DNA of 64,000 nt from Umezawaea sp036375055 (GCF_036375055.1 NZ_DASUSQ010000007.1:33093-97092), one strand, 5' to 3'. Shown: positions 24,640 through 33,721, counted from the stretch's first letter. Translations and numbers: made by a program. Notes: a model not told the origin generated them from the sequence alone.

Positions 24640-25177
24640 CGTCCTCAACCCGGTGGCGGGCGTCCCGCTGGTCGGTGACCTCCTCGTCCTGCTGGACGGG
24701 TTCGCGACCCAGCTCGGGATGCCGTTCTGGATGCGGGCCTTCGTCGAGTTCGTCCTGGTGGCGTACCTCGGCTTCGCCCTGCTGAGGCTGCTGGCGACCA
24801 GGGGCCTCCCGCTGCTGGGCGCGGCGCTGGTCACGCCGGTCGTCCTGCTCGCCGAAGCCGTGCGCGTGTGCCTGCTGGTTCCGGACCTGGCGGTCAGCCG
24901 GGTGTTCCGGCGGTTCGACCGCGTGCCGCCCGAGGTGGTCTACGGGTACGGCGCCGCCGTCGTGGCGGTGGTCGACGCCGTCCAGGGCTTCGCGCGGCAG
25001 GGCCTGCCGAAGCTCGCCATCACGCGCGCCGCGCCGCGGTGGGTGCTCGTCGTGGCCCTGACCGCCGGGTTCCTGGTGTGGAACGACCGGGAGTGCCTGC
25101 CCGTCGAGAACGCGGTGTGCACGAGTCCGGTGAACCACTGGACCACGTCGCTGACCACCTGGATGGACCAGCAGTAG
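24632..25177 (+). CDS. Multi-span membrane protein, last gene of the TIR operon
   Basis: A 181-residue protein with hydrophobic segments near residues 36-53, 61-83, 102-121 (weaker) and 136-150, giving three or four transmembrane helices. The C-terminal loop holds two cysteines (ECLPVENAVC). No enzymatic motif is visible. It overlaps the SPFH gene by 8 bp, with AGGAGGA upstream, so the four proteins are made from one transcript. It may anchor the SPFH ring or act as a pore-forming effector; both are guesses from context. Confidence 0.75.
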   Translation: MDDVLNPVAGVPLVGDLLVLLDGFATQLGMPFWMRAFVEFVLVAYLGFALLRLLATRGLPLLGAALVTPVVLLAEAVRVCLLVPDLAVSRVFRRFDRVPPEVVYGYGAAVVAVVDAVQGFARQGLPKLAITRAAPRWVLVVALTAGFLVWNDRECLPVENAVCTSPVNHWTTSLTTWMDQQ

Positions 25178-25241
25178 TTCGCGATGACTTTCCCCGGTCC
25201 GGGAGGTCTGCACCTCGACGGAACGAGTGGAGGGTGGTCCG

Positions 25242-26390
25242 ATGGCGGCGCTGCGCGAGTTGCTGGTGGCACGGGTGGAGGCCGGGGTGGTGCCGGGGGC
25301 GGTGGGGCTGGTCGCGCGTGGCGACCAGGTCGAGGTGGCGGCGGTGGGGGCCGTCGACGTCGACGGGTCGGCACCGATGGCGCGGGATGCGATCTTCCGG
25401 ATCGCCTCGGTCACCAAGCCGGTCGTCACGACCGCCGTGATGGTGCTGGTGCAGGACGGGCTGGTGGGGCTGGAGGACCCCGTCTCCCGGTGGCTGCCGG
25501 AACTGGCCCCGGTCAAGGTGGTGCGGGAGCCGGGTGCCGCCGTCGACGACGTGGTGGACGCGGTGCGGCGGTTCACGGTGTTCGACCTGCTCACCTTCCG
25601 GTGCGGGTACGGGTTCCCGGACGACTTCTCCCTGCCCGCGGTGCGGTTGCTGTTCAGCCGGTCGATCCAGGGGCCGCCCGAACCGGGGAGGACGGTGGGG
25701 TCGGACGAGTGGCTGCGGCGGCTGGCCGCGGTGCCCATGCTGCGGCAGCCCGGTGAGGCCTGGCTCTACAACACCGGGTCGGACATCGCCGGGGTGCTGG
25801 TCGAGCGGGTGGCCGGGTGTTCGCTCGGGGAGTTCCTGCGGGAGCGGGTCTTCGCGCCGCTGGGGATGGTGGACACCGGGTTCTCCGTGCCGCCGTCCGA
25901 CGTGGGGCGGCTGGTGACCTACTACCAGCCCGACGACAACGGCGGGTTGACGCTGGTGGACCGGCCCGACGGGCAGTGGAGCAGTCCGCCCGCGTTCGAG
26001 TCCGGAGCGGGTGGGCTCGTGTCCACCGCGGACGACTTCCTGGCGTTCGGGCGGATGCTGCTGGGCGGGGGGCCTCCGGTGCTGACCGAGGAGTCGCTGC
26101 GGTTGATGACCACCGACCACCTGACGCCGGAGCAGCGGGCGGACGCGGTGCTGTTCCTGGAGGGCCAGGGATGGGGGTTCGGCGGGTCCGTCGACGTCGC
26201 CGCCGTCGACCCGTGGAACGTGCCGGGGCGGTACGGCTGGGTCGGCGGCACGGGGACCTCGGCCCACGTCGTGCCCGCCACCGGCACGGTGTCGGTCCTG
26301 ATGACCCAGGTGGCGATGACCAGTCCCACCCCGCCGCCGCTGATGCGGGACTTCTGGGCGTACGCGGCCGGGGCTGCTCGACTTCCTTGA
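25242..26390 (+). CDS. Serine beta-lactamase-like hydrolase (class C / esterase family)
   Basis: A 382-residue member of the beta-lactamase/transpeptidase-like family. The SxxK motif is SVTK (Ser56, Lys59) and the tyrosine motif is YNTGSD (Tyr176). A late GWVGGTGTSAHV segment matches the HxG/WxG-like third motif. No signal peptide is present, so it is probably a cytoplasmic esterase or peptidase rather than an antibiotic-resistance lactamase. ATG 25242 is preferred over GTG 25227 because GGAGGGTGG lies just upstream. It follows the TIR operon by 64 bp but looks unrelated to it. Confidence 0.9.
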   Translation: MAALRELLVARVEAGVVPGAVGLVARGDQVEVAAVGAVDVDGSAPMARDAIFRIASVTKPVVTTAVMVLVQDGLVGLEDPVSRWLPELAPVKVVREPGAAVDDVVDAVRRFTVFDLLTFRCGYGFPDDFSLPAVRLLFSRSIQGPPEPGRTVGSDEWLRRLAAVPMLRQPGEAWLYNTGSDIAGVLVERVAGCSLGEFLRERVFAPLGMVDTGFSVPPSDVGRLVTYYQPDDNGGLTLVDRPDGQWSSPPAFESGAGGLVSTADDFLAFGRMLLGGGPPVLTEESLRLMTTDHLTPEQRADAVLFLEGQGWGFGGSVDVAAVDPWNVPGRYGWVGGTGTSAHVVPATGTVSVLMTQVAMTSPTPPPLMRDFWAYAAGAARLP

Positions 26391-26561
26391 GGACCCGCTC
26401 GACGGACGCGACCCTCGTGTCCACCGTGGACAGCTGGTCGGCCGGGCTCGCCGGGCGCCGGTCGACGTCCCGCTGGGCGCGCACGGCGGGACGCTGATCC
26501 CTCCTCGGAGTCCTGCTCGCTCAACGACCGCGCCGCGACCCCGACCGATTCGGGTGCGGGG

Positions 26562-27377
26562 TCACGCGGCGACGCGCTCCCGGACCAGGGCCAACGCCGC
26601 CTCGACGTGGGCGAGCACGGACACGTGGCCGTCGGCCGGGTACGGGAGCAGTTCGGCCGACGGGCAGCGGCGGGCGAGCCACTCGCCGTGCGCGCCGGGC
26701 ACCATCCGGTCCTGCCCGCCGTGCAGGACGAGCACCGGAGCGGCCACGAGCGCCGGGTCGAAGCCCCACGGAGCGACGAGCGCCAGGTCGTCGTCGACCA
26801 GTCCGTCGAGGCCCGCGGCCATCGCGGCCCCGGCGTTGTCGCCCAACGAGGACCACGGGCCCGCGAGGGCCGCGAGGTCGGCCTCGGTGAACACCTCGGG
26901 GTCGAAGTCGGCCGACGCCAGGTAGGACTCCAGGGCGGTGCGGCCCGCGACGGCCGCGCGCAGTTCCGCCGCCCCCGCGGGCGCCATGCCCGCGAACCAG
27001 TCCAGGCCGTCGGCGGAGAACGGCGCGGGACCGGAGACGGACACCACCGCGAGGACGCGATCGGGCAGCAGCGCCCCGCACGCCAGCGCGTGCGGGCCGC
27101 CGCCGGAGTGGCCCGCCACGGCGAAGCGGTCGATGCCCAGCGCATCGGCGACGGCGGCCACGTCGGCGGCGGCCGATCCGGTGGACCGGCCGGCCCGGCG
27201 GGTCGAGCCGCCGTAGCCCGGCCGGTCGTAGCCCACCAGGCGGACGCCCGGCACGGCCGCCAGGGGTTCGAGGAGGTCACCGGTCTGCGGGGAACCGTGG
27301 TGCCAGAACACCGGCAGACCGGGGGAGCCGCTGTCGTGCACGCGCACCGTGCGCCCGTCGGGGAGGTCGAGATCCAC
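26562..27377 (-). CDS. Alpha/beta-hydrolase
   Basis: A 271-residue single-domain alpha/beta-hydrolase: HHGSPQTGDLL oxyanion segment near residue 26, GYDRPGYGGS, nucleophile elbow GHSGGG, catalytic acid in HGGQDRMVP and His in DGHVSVL near the C-terminus. The whole catalytic set is visible. It starts with GTG at 27377 and is convergent with the beta-lactamase-like gene. A partly paired GC-rich hairpin around 26530-26571 may separate the two. Cytoplasmic; substrate unknown. Confidence 0.9.
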   Translation of the reverse strand: MDLDLPDGRTVRVHDSGSPGLPVFWHHGSPQTGDLLEPLAAVPGVRLVGYDRPGYGGSTRRAGRSTGSAAADVAAVADALGIDRFAVAGHSGGGPHALACGALLPDRVLAVVSVSGPAPFSADGLDWFAGMAPAGAAELRAAVAGRTALESYLASADFDPEVFTEADLAALAGPWSSLGDNAGAAMAAGLDGLVDDDLALVAPWGFDPALVAAPVLVLHGGQDRMVPGAHGEWLARRCPSAELLPYPADGHVSVLAHVEAALALVRERVAA

Positions 27378-27649
27378 CCGGCGAGCCTACGGCGGGGTCA
27401 CGCGTCCCGCCCCGGATCACGGGGTGGCCGCCGAGGAGCGCGGCCACCGTCCACGCCGCCAGCACGGGCGGTCCGGCCCGCGGCCCGCGGGCCACCAGGG
27501 CGACGCGGACCGAGGTGGAGGTGGCCCCGGCGGCGAGCCCGCCGCCCACAACGCCCGCGGCGGTCGGCCGGTCGCGCTGGAGGAGCAGGCAGGGGTGCGG
27601 CTCCGGCTGGCGGGCGCGTGATCGGGTCCGCGCGGTGGCCCGTGCGCGC

Positions 27650-28159
27650 CTAGACCGGGCGCAGGTCCTTGGCGTACCAGACCTCCGCGTACCGGCCCCC
27701 CGAGAACGCGGGCACCTCCGCGTACCCGTGCCGGCCGTAGAGCGCTCTGGCCTCCACCAGGTCGAGCCGCGTGTCCAGCACGATCCTCTCGGCCCCGAGG
27801 TCGCGCGCCGCCGTCTCCACGGCCTCCATCAGGCGGGCGCCGCCGCCGGTGCCGCGCCGGTCGGGCCGGACGAACACCCTCGTCAGCGTGACCGTGGTCG
27901 CATCGAGCACGCTCAGGCCCGCGCACGCGGCCGCGACGCCGCCGTGGCGGCCGACCAGGAAGATCCCGGTCGGGGGCGCGAGGTGGTCGCTCGGCGCGTC
28001 GGCCAGGGCCTCCTCGATCTCCTCCGGCGTCGAGTCCCGCCCCTCGTGGAGCCGGTGGTAGCGGTCGGCGACGTCGACGAGGTAGGCCCGGAGCAGGTCC
28101 AGCGCCTCGGGGGAACCGACGGGGGCGGGGGCGATCGTCCAGGTGGAGCCGGTGGTCAT
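27650..28159 (-). CDS. GNAT-family N-acetyltransferase
   Basis: A 169-residue GNAT protein. The acetyl-CoA site is the usual V-(F)-V-x-P-x-x-R-G-x-G-x-G/A block (VFVRPDRRGTGGGARLMEAV, about residues 92-111), followed by IVLDTRLDLVEARALYGRHG, the strand-helix pair that closes the fold, and a C-terminal WYAKDLR. I chose ATG 28159; the frame extends to 28228 but those residues are not part of the fold. The gene is monocistronic. The target of acetylation is unknown. Confidence 0.88.
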   Translation of the reverse strand: MTTGSTWTIAPAPVGSPEALDLLRAYLVDVADRYHRLHEGRDSTPEEIEEALADAPSDHLAPPTGIFLVGRHGGVAAACAGLSVLDATTVTLTRVFVRPDRRGTGGGARLMEAVETAARDLGAERIVLDTRLDLVEARALYGRHGYAEVPAFSGGRYAEVWYAKDLRPV

Positions 28160-28433
28160 GCCGCGGAGTGTGGCCGCACCGCTCCCGGCGGCGCACGCCA
28201 TTTTCGTCCGCCGCCAATGGATTCCCATTCAAGTGGAAATCGCCAGAAATCATGGTAAACGAACTCAATCAGACCAACTCTGCGCAGGTCAATTGCACTC
28301 CGTAACGCAGGCGAAGACATCCACGACATAGCGCTCAGAGCACCGGTGGTATTTCAAGGACGAAAGCCTGCCAGACACAACGAAACGGCGCGGTATCGGA
28401 TAAACGGCCCGCGCAGTCCCGCACGGAGGGCCG

Positions 28434-29474
28434 ATGGCCACCTCACCAAGCAAGCTCATGACCGAACTGAAAGCGCTGCGCCGTGGCCGTGGAGTGCAGA
28501 CGCCGGGCATCGACAGACAGGTCGGTCCCGCATTGCGCGCCGCTTGCGGAATAACCGAATTCGATGGTGCCGAAGTCGTCCGGGAAAAACTCGGTTCCTG
28601 GGTCAACGCTCTGGTCAGCACCTTTCCGCACGACCTCAGACTCGCCGTCACGACCCCGCTCGCGCTGCACGACGAGGCGCAGCACGCGTTCCTCGCGCAC
28701 CGGATCCAGTGGCTCGCCGACCTGGCCGACCGCGACTCGCGCACGATCCGCCGCCGCATCGACGACGGCCTGACCAGGCTGGTCGAGGCCGCGGCCCGGC
28801 ACACCTCCCGCGAGGCCGCCACCAGCCCGGACGGGTGGCACATCCAGCAGGTTCACGTGCTGCTGCGGCTCGACGGGCCCGTGCCCGCGTGCACCGAGCG
28901 GTGGACGGTCGCGGCCGAGCGCGACGGCGTCGAGGAGATCCCCTGGCCCGTCGCCGCGCGCCGCGACGGGGCCGAGCCCGCGGGCGACCACGACATCCGC
29001 GTGGTGCACGGCGTGCTGCTCACCGACGGCGGACTCCGCCTCCCCCGCCCGCTGTCGGCGGGGGAGGCGCTGGAATTCTCCCTGGATGTGCGCATTCCTC
29101 GAATTCAGCGGATGCGACCGGTATACCGGTTCCGCACGTCCCGGCGCTGCGACCGGTTCGACCTGGTCGTCCGCTTCCACCCGGATCGTTTGCCCGTCGA
29201 GGTGAAGGGGATCGGCGACGTCGGGGAACAACCCGTCGTCAACTCGGTCGGAGAAGTCGAGATGTCGTTCCGCGACGTGATTCCGGGCAGCGACAACGGA
29301 ATCAGCTGGACACCCCGACCGGACGGAACGACCGCCCCGGAGAACCCGTCGGCAATCGGCACGCACACCGACCTCCCGACCACGCACGGTGATCGCGCGG
29401 AGAGCGCCTTCGACCACTCGCCCCCCGCCGGGCGGACCTCGTGGACGGCGCACCTGGGGCAGACCGGCACCTGA
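28434..29474 (+). CDS. Actinomycete-specific protein of unknown function
   Basis: A 346-residue protein with a conserved-looking N-terminus (ALRRGRGVQTPGIDRQVGPALRAACGI) typical of actinomycete proteins of unknown role, sometimes fused to DNA-binding domains. Residues 55-125 are helical and arginine-rich, and the middle (145-275) is beta-rich with RVVHGVLLTDGGLRLPRPL. There is no membrane segment, signal peptide or catalytic motif. GGAGGG (28425-28430) supports the ATG start. It could be a regulator, but I cannot show a helix-turn-helix with confidence. Confidence 0.7.
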   Translation: MATSPSKLMTELKALRRGRGVQTPGIDRQVGPALRAACGITEFDGAEVVREKLGSWVNALVSTFPHDLRLAVTTPLALHDEAQHAFLAHRIQWLADLADRDSRTIRRRIDDGLTRLVEAAARHTSREAATSPDGWHIQQVHVLLRLDGPVPACTERWTVAAERDGVEEIPWPVAARRDGAEPAGDHDIRVVHGVLLTDGGLRLPRPLSAGEALEFSLDVRIPRIQRMRPVYRFRTSRRCDRFDLVVRFHPDRLPVEVKGIGDVGEQPVVNSVGEVEMSFRDVIPGSDNGISWTPRPDGTTAPENPSAIGTHTDLPTTHGDRAESAFDHSPPAGRTSWTAHLGQTGT

Positions 29475-29494
29475 TCCCCGAGCCCTTCCCCGTT

Positions 29495-29546
29495 GACATG
29501 CACCCTTCCGGCTGCCTATCGTCAGGCAGCCGGAAGGGTGCATGTC
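29495..29546. promoter_or_regulatory. Perfect 23-bp inverted repeat covering the RBS and start codon of the ArsR-SRPBCC gene
   Basis: The left arm 29495-29517 and right arm 29524-29546 are exact complements around a 6-nt loop. The right arm contains GGAAGGG (29532-29538) and the ATG at 29542. In DNA it is an ideal dimeric operator; in mRNA, if transcription starts upstream of 29495, it would hide the ribosome-binding site. Either way it is likely to regulate this gene. Confidence 0.75.
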
Positions 29547-30327
29547 TGTGGACGAGGTGTTCAAGGCGTTGGCCGACCCGAGTCGGCGCAGGCTGCTGGA
29601 CAGCCTCAACGCGCGCAACGGGCAGACGCTGCGCGAACTGTGCGCCGGGCTGGAGATGGCGCGGCAGTCGGTCAGCAAGCACCTCGCGGTGCTGGAGACC
29701 GCGAACGTCGTCACCACGGTGCGGCGCGGGCGGGAGAAGGTGCACTACCTGAACGCGGCGCCGATCAACGCCATCGCCGAGCGGTGGATCAGCCGGTACG
29801 ACAGGGGGCGGGTGGAACTGCTCGCCGACCTCACCAGAGCATTGGAGTCCGAGCCGATGGACAAGCCCGAGTTCGTCTACACCACCTACGTCAACACGAC
29901 CGCCGAGAAGCTCTGGCAGGCGCTGACCGACCCGGCCTTCACGAGCAGGTACTGGGGCGCGACGTTCGAGTCCGACTGGACGCCGGGCGCGACGATGAGC
30001 TGGACCGAGGGCGGCCTGAGGACCGAGGACCCCGCCCAGGTCGTGCTGGAGGCCGTCCCGCCGCACCGGCTGTCGTACACGTGGCACACGTTCACGCCGG
30101 AGTTCGCCGAGGTGCACGGGATGAACCCCGACCTGGTCGCGGCGATGGCGGAGGAGCCGAGGTCGAAGGTCACGTTCGACATCGCGCCGCACGGGAAGCT
30201 GGTCAAGCTGACCGTCACGCACGACGGGTTCGGGCCGGAGAGCACGGTGCAGGCGGGCGTCAGCGAGGGGTGGCCGGTGATCCTGTCGAGCCTGAAGTCG
30301 CTGCTGGAGACCGGCGAGGCGCTCTGA
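29542..30327 (+). CDS. ArsR-type helix-turn-helix fused to an SRPBCC (AHSA1-like) domain
   Basis: A 261-residue two-domain protein. Residues 1-95 are an ArsR/SmtB-like winged helix (VFKALADPSRRRLLDSLNAR; LEMARQSVSKHLAVLE as recognition helix) without metal-binding cysteines. Residues 110-261 are an AHSA1-type SRPBCC domain (EKLWQALTDPAFTSRYWG; a central PHRLSYTWH strand; VTHDGF and a C-terminal GWPVILSSLKSLLE helix). The fold binds hydrophobic ligands, so the protein could be a one-component sensor. ArsR and AHSA1 genes are often adjacent and sometimes fused in actinobacteria. Its start lies within a 23-bp inverted repeat. Confidence 0.9.
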   Translation: MSVDEVFKALADPSRRRLLDSLNARNGQTLRELCAGLEMARQSVSKHLAVLETANVVTTVRRGREKVHYLNAAPINAIAERWISRYDRGRVELLADLTRALESEPMDKPEFVYTTYVNTTAEKLWQALTDPAFTSRYWGATFESDWTPGATMSWTEGGLRTEDPAQVVLEAVPPHRLSYTWHTFTPEFAEVHGMNPDLVAAMAEEPRSKVTFDIAPHGKLVKLTVTHDGFGPESTVQAGVSEGWPVILSSLKSLLETGEAL

Positions 30328-30828
30328 CGGAGACCTCGATCACAGACCGAGACCGACGCTCCTGCCAACTGCACGAAAGGGGGATAGCACCAGCCGGACA
30401 GGCGACCGGAGCGGTTGCGGAGCGCACTCTTCTCCACCAGCGGGAATTCCACCGACCGAGTGCTGTCCGAGCGCCCTTTGCCCGATTTCGACAAACCCCT
30501 GGTCAGGAGTTCGCCCGTTCTCGACGACATCACCGCGAATCGGCGTCGTCGCTGGTGCGGCATTGATCCCGGGCAGTCGTGCACGGGAAGGCGCGCCTGT
30601 TCGTTGGAAGCACACCAGGGTCACGACCTGCGGCGACACCGAGAGTGCCGATCGAGCACTACCCGCAAAAATGGGTTAAACGGAAATAGTGTCACCCGCC
30701 TGTTGGCCAGGCACCACGCACACAGGTACCTTTTGCTCGGCACGGGCAGGAACACCGAGGTGCACTGTGGAATCAGCTTTACATTCTCCGTCTATACACT
30801 GGCACGACGCACGGTCCGGCACGCCCGC
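30328..30828. other. 500-bp upstream region of the GGDEF/EAL-like gene
   Basis: The downstream reading frame is open through most of this stretch, but the translation (30415-30828) has no domain and unusual composition, so I treat it as leader. AT-richer patches at 30665-30710 and 30775-30800 may hold the promoter; no clear -35/-10 pair or repeat was found. Confidence 0.4.
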
Positions 30829-32952
30829 ATGAGGGCGCTGGGTAGCGCGTCGACATTGACCATGGCTCCGTTCGTCACGCGATCGGGCCAACGGGTGGAA
30901 CTCGCGCGCAAATGGGCGAATTCGCTCTGCGGGACCGCCTACGTGCCGCTGGAGTTCACCCGGTTCAGGGTCATGCTGGAGGATGTCGTCGACGAACTGG
31001 CCGACGCCGTGATGGCGGAGCGGTTCACGCCCGAGGCCGTGCAGGCCCACGGCGCCGCCCTGGTCGAGTGGGGCTGCACCGGGACGACCAGCCTCCAGGT
31101 GACCATGGAGGTGCTCGGCCGGGGCATCCTCGCCCTGCCGGAGCTGCCCGCGCCGGGGTGGTGCGCCGAGCGGGTCGTGCTGGTGCTGGGCTCGTTCGCC
31201 GCCGGGTACACCGAGGCGCTGCGGCTCTCCACCATGGCGCAGCAGGAGAGCATGAGCCAGGCGCTGCTCAAGACGCTCGCCGAGACGCGGCACCGGGCGC
31301 GGGCGATCGAGGCGGAGTTCGACGAGGTGGTCGCGAGCACGACGAACGGGGTCGTGCTGACCGACCGGAACGGCACGTTCCTGCGCACCAACGAGGTGCT
31401 GGGCGAGATCCTCGGCTACACGCGGCCCGAGATGGTGGGGCTCACGGTGTTCGACCTGGTCCACGAGGACGAGCGGGACGCGCTGCGCGACGGCTACGCC
31501 GAGCTGCTCGGCGGCGCCGCGCCGCGGGTCCAGAGCGAGCAGCGGCTCCAGCGCAAGGACGGCGACAGCGCGTGGGCCACGCTCACCGTGACCGCGCCGC
31601 TGCCCGACGACCCCGAGGGCCGGTTCGTCGTGGTGGTGGAGGACCGCACCGAGCTGAACCTGCTGCACGGACAGCTCAACCACCAGGCGCTGCACGACAT
31701 GCTGACCAGGCTGCCCAACAGGCAGTACTTCACCACCAGCCTGGAACGGGTGCTGCGCCACGCCTCCCCGTCCACCGGGATCACCCTCTACCACCTCGAC
31801 CTGGACGCGTTCTCGCTGATCACGCACGGCCTCGGCCGCCGGGCGGGCGACCTGCTGCTGGAGAGCGTCGCGCGCAGGCTGGAGGCGCTGTTCGAGGACG
31901 AGGCCGCGATGGTCGCCCGGTTCGGCGCCGACGAGTTCGCCGTGCTGGTGGAGAACTCGCCCACCACCCCGGACGCGGCGAGCACCGTGCGGCGGATCAA
32001 CGAGGAGCTGTCCGAGCCCGTCTACGTCCACGGCCACGGCGTCGCCTCCCCCGCGAGCATCGGCGTGGTGGACCGGCCGAGTCCGGGGATGGGCGCGGCG
32101 GCGCTGCTGGAGGCCGCGGAGATGACGCTGGCCAGGGCCAAGCGCAACGGGCGCACCCAGTGGGAGCTCTACGACCCCTACCAGGACGACCGCGACCGGG
32201 AGGGGTTCGGCCTCGCCGTGTCCCTGCCCGGCGCGTGGGAGAACGGCGAGCTGTCCGTGGTGCACCAGCCGCTGGTGCGGCTGGACGGCGGTGAGGTCGT
32301 GGGGCTGGACGCGCTGCTGTCGTGGGAGCACCCGGTCCGCGGTCGGCTGCCGCACGAGCGGTGCGCGGAACTGGCCGAGGAGACCGGACTGGTCCTGCCG
32401 CTGGGCAGTTGGCTGCTCGGGTCGGCCTGCGGCGAGGCCGAGCAGCGGCGCAGGGGACGCGGCGTCGACCAGCCGCTGCACGTCGGGCTCACGCCGAACC
32501 AGTCGTCCGACCCCGATCTGCTCAGCCGGGTGCTGACCGTCCTGGACGAGACCGGTCTGCCCGCCGACCTGCTGTGGCTCGGGATCCCCGCCGCCGCGCT
32601 GTCGCACGGCGACGGCGAGGCGGCGGAGAACCTGCGGCTGCTGGCGAGCGCGGGCGTGGCGACGGAGATCCTCGACTTCAGCACCTCGCCCGGCGACCTC
32701 GCGCACGTGGAGGACCTGCCGGTGCGGGCCGTCCGGATCGCCCGCTGGATGGTGCGGCGCCAAGCCCGGTGCGACCGCGAGGACTCGCTGGTCACGTTGG
32801 CGCTGCGGGGGATCCTGTCCGTCGTGCACCGCACGGGCACGACGGTGATCGTGGACGGCGTCGACACCGAGCGGCAGGCGCGGTGGTGGCACCGCGTCGG
32901 CGCGGACATCGCGCAGGGGACGTTCACGACGGGCACGCGCGGTGACCGCTGA
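30829..32952 (+). CDS. PAS-GGDEF-EAL protein with degenerate active sites
   Basis: About 707 residues from ATG 30829 (ATG 30862 is equally possible; neither has a good ribosome-binding site). An N-terminal helical region of 150 residues is followed by a PAS domain (TTNGVVLTDRNGTFLRTNEV), a GGDEF domain (LTRLPNRQYF; signature RFGADEF, with Ala for the second Gly) and an EAL domain. The EAL motif reads LDALLSW, the metal-binding NxS motif is lost (GLTPNQS), the DDFGTG loop is LDFSTS, and the KxD lysine is absent, so phosphodiesterase activity is very unlikely. It probably acts as a cyclic-di-GMP or protein-binding receptor rather than an enzyme. Confidence 0.88.
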   Translation: MRALGSASTLTMAPFVTRSGQRVELARKWANSLCGTAYVPLEFTRFRVMLEDVVDELADAVMAERFTPEAVQAHGAALVEWGCTGTTSLQVTMEVLGRGILALPELPAPGWCAERVVLVLGSFAAGYTEALRLSTMAQQESMSQALLKTLAETRHRARAIEAEFDEVVASTTNGVVLTDRNGTFLRTNEVLGEILGYTRPEMVGLTVFDLVHEDERDALRDGYAELLGGAAPRVQSEQRLQRKDGDSAWATLTVTAPLPDDPEGRFVVVVEDRTELNLLHGQLNHQALHDMLTRLPNRQYFTTSLERVLRHASPSTGITLYHLDLDAFSLITHGLGRRAGDLLLESVARRLEALFEDEAAMVARFGADEFAVLVENSPTTPDAASTVRRINEELSEPVYVHGHGVASPASIGVVDRPSPGMGAAALLEAAEMTLARAKRNGRTQWELYDPYQDDRDREGFGLAVSLPGAWENGELSVVHQPLVRLDGGEVVGLDALLSWEHPVRGRLPHERCAELAEETGLVLPLGSWLLGSACGEAEQRRRGRGVDQPLHVGLTPNQSSDPDLLSRVLTVLDETGLPADLLWLGIPAAALSHGDGEAAENLRLLASAGVATEILDFSTSPGDLAHVEDLPVRAVRIARWMVRRQARCDREDSLVTLALRGILSVVHRTGTTVIVDGVDTERQARWWHRVGADIAQGTFTTGTRGDR

Positions 32953-32979
32953 CCCCTGCCGGGTTTCGCGGTCACCGCA

Positions 32980-33477
32980 CTAGCCCGGTGCCGCTCCCGC
33001 GCGCTCCAGCACGACGACCGGCAGCGTCCTGGTCGTGGCGCGCTGGTAGTCGGCGTAGCCGGGCGCGGCGGCCACGACGAGGTCGAACAGCCGGTCGCGC
33101 TCCCGCCCGACGGCGGGCACGGCGCGCGCGGCGAACAGCTCCGAGCCGCGCTCGACCGTCACCCCCGGATGGGCGAGGACGTTGTGGTACCAGGCCGGGT
33201 GCCGGGGTGCGCCGCCCGCGGAGCCGACGACCAGCAGCCGGTCGCCGTCGCGGACGCAGCCCAGCGGAACGGTGTGCTCGCGGCCGGACCTGGCGCCGGT
33301 CGTGGTGAGGAGGACGAGGTCCGCGCCCTCGAACGGGCCGCCGACGCGGCCGCCGTTCGCGCGGAACTCCTCGATGATCTGACGGGTGAACTCGTGGTAG
33401 CTCAAGGGATTGCGACTCCCGAGACGGTGCCTCCATGAGTCGGCGTTCGCTTCACCGACGTCACGCGACCCCGTCAT
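32980..33477 (-). CDS. DDN-like deazaflavin (F420)-dependent nitroreductase-family protein
   Basis: A 165-residue split-beta-barrel protein of the DUF385/DDN family: LLTTTGARSGREHTVPLGC near residue 56, RLLVVGSAGGAPRHPAWYHN, then the HPGVTVE strand and a C-terminal LPVVVLERA. These are the usual F420-binding elements. Members reduce diverse substrates with F420H2. The gene overlaps the membrane-protein gene upstream by 17 bp, so they form a two-gene unit. Start ATG at 33477. The specific substrate is unknown. Confidence 0.88.
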   Translation of the reverse strand: MTGSRDVGEANADSWRHRLGSRNPLSYHEFTRQIIEEFRANGGRVGGPFEGADLVLLTTTGARSGREHTVPLGCVRDGDRLLVVGSAGGAPRHPAWYHNVLAHPGVTVERGSELFAARAVPAVGRERDRLFDLVVAAAPGYADYQRATTRTLPVVVLERAGAAPG

Positions 33478-33721
33478 TCGACCCGTTCGCCCCGGCGGTT
33501 GTCAACCCGGTCGAGGCGAGCAGCACCAGGCCGCCCAGCGCGGCCACGGCGAGGTTCGCGACGATCTCGTACCCCGCCAGGAAGTCGATCCTCGGGATGA
33601 CGACCCGGTTGACGAAGTTCAGCACCCAGCCGAAGATCGGCTGGTACCAGAGGTGGTCGATCACGCCGCTGATCCCCTCCGCGACGAGGAGGAGCCCCAC
33701 CAGCTCGACAGGTTTGCGCAT
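33461..33721 (-). CDS. Small membrane protein
   Basis: An 86-residue protein with hydrophobic segments at about residues 5-20, 28-42 and 50-72, so two or three transmembrane helices, and a short polar tail. ATG 33721. It overlaps the F420-type oxidoreductase gene by 17 bp. No family recognised; small integral proteins with an ELVGLLLVAEGISGVIDH-like start are widespread in actinomycetes. Confidence 0.6.
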   Translation of the reverse strand: MRKPVELVGLLLVAEGISGVIDHLWYQPIFGWVLNFVNRVVIPRIDFLAGYEIVANLAVAALGGLVLLASTGLTTAGANGSNDGVA

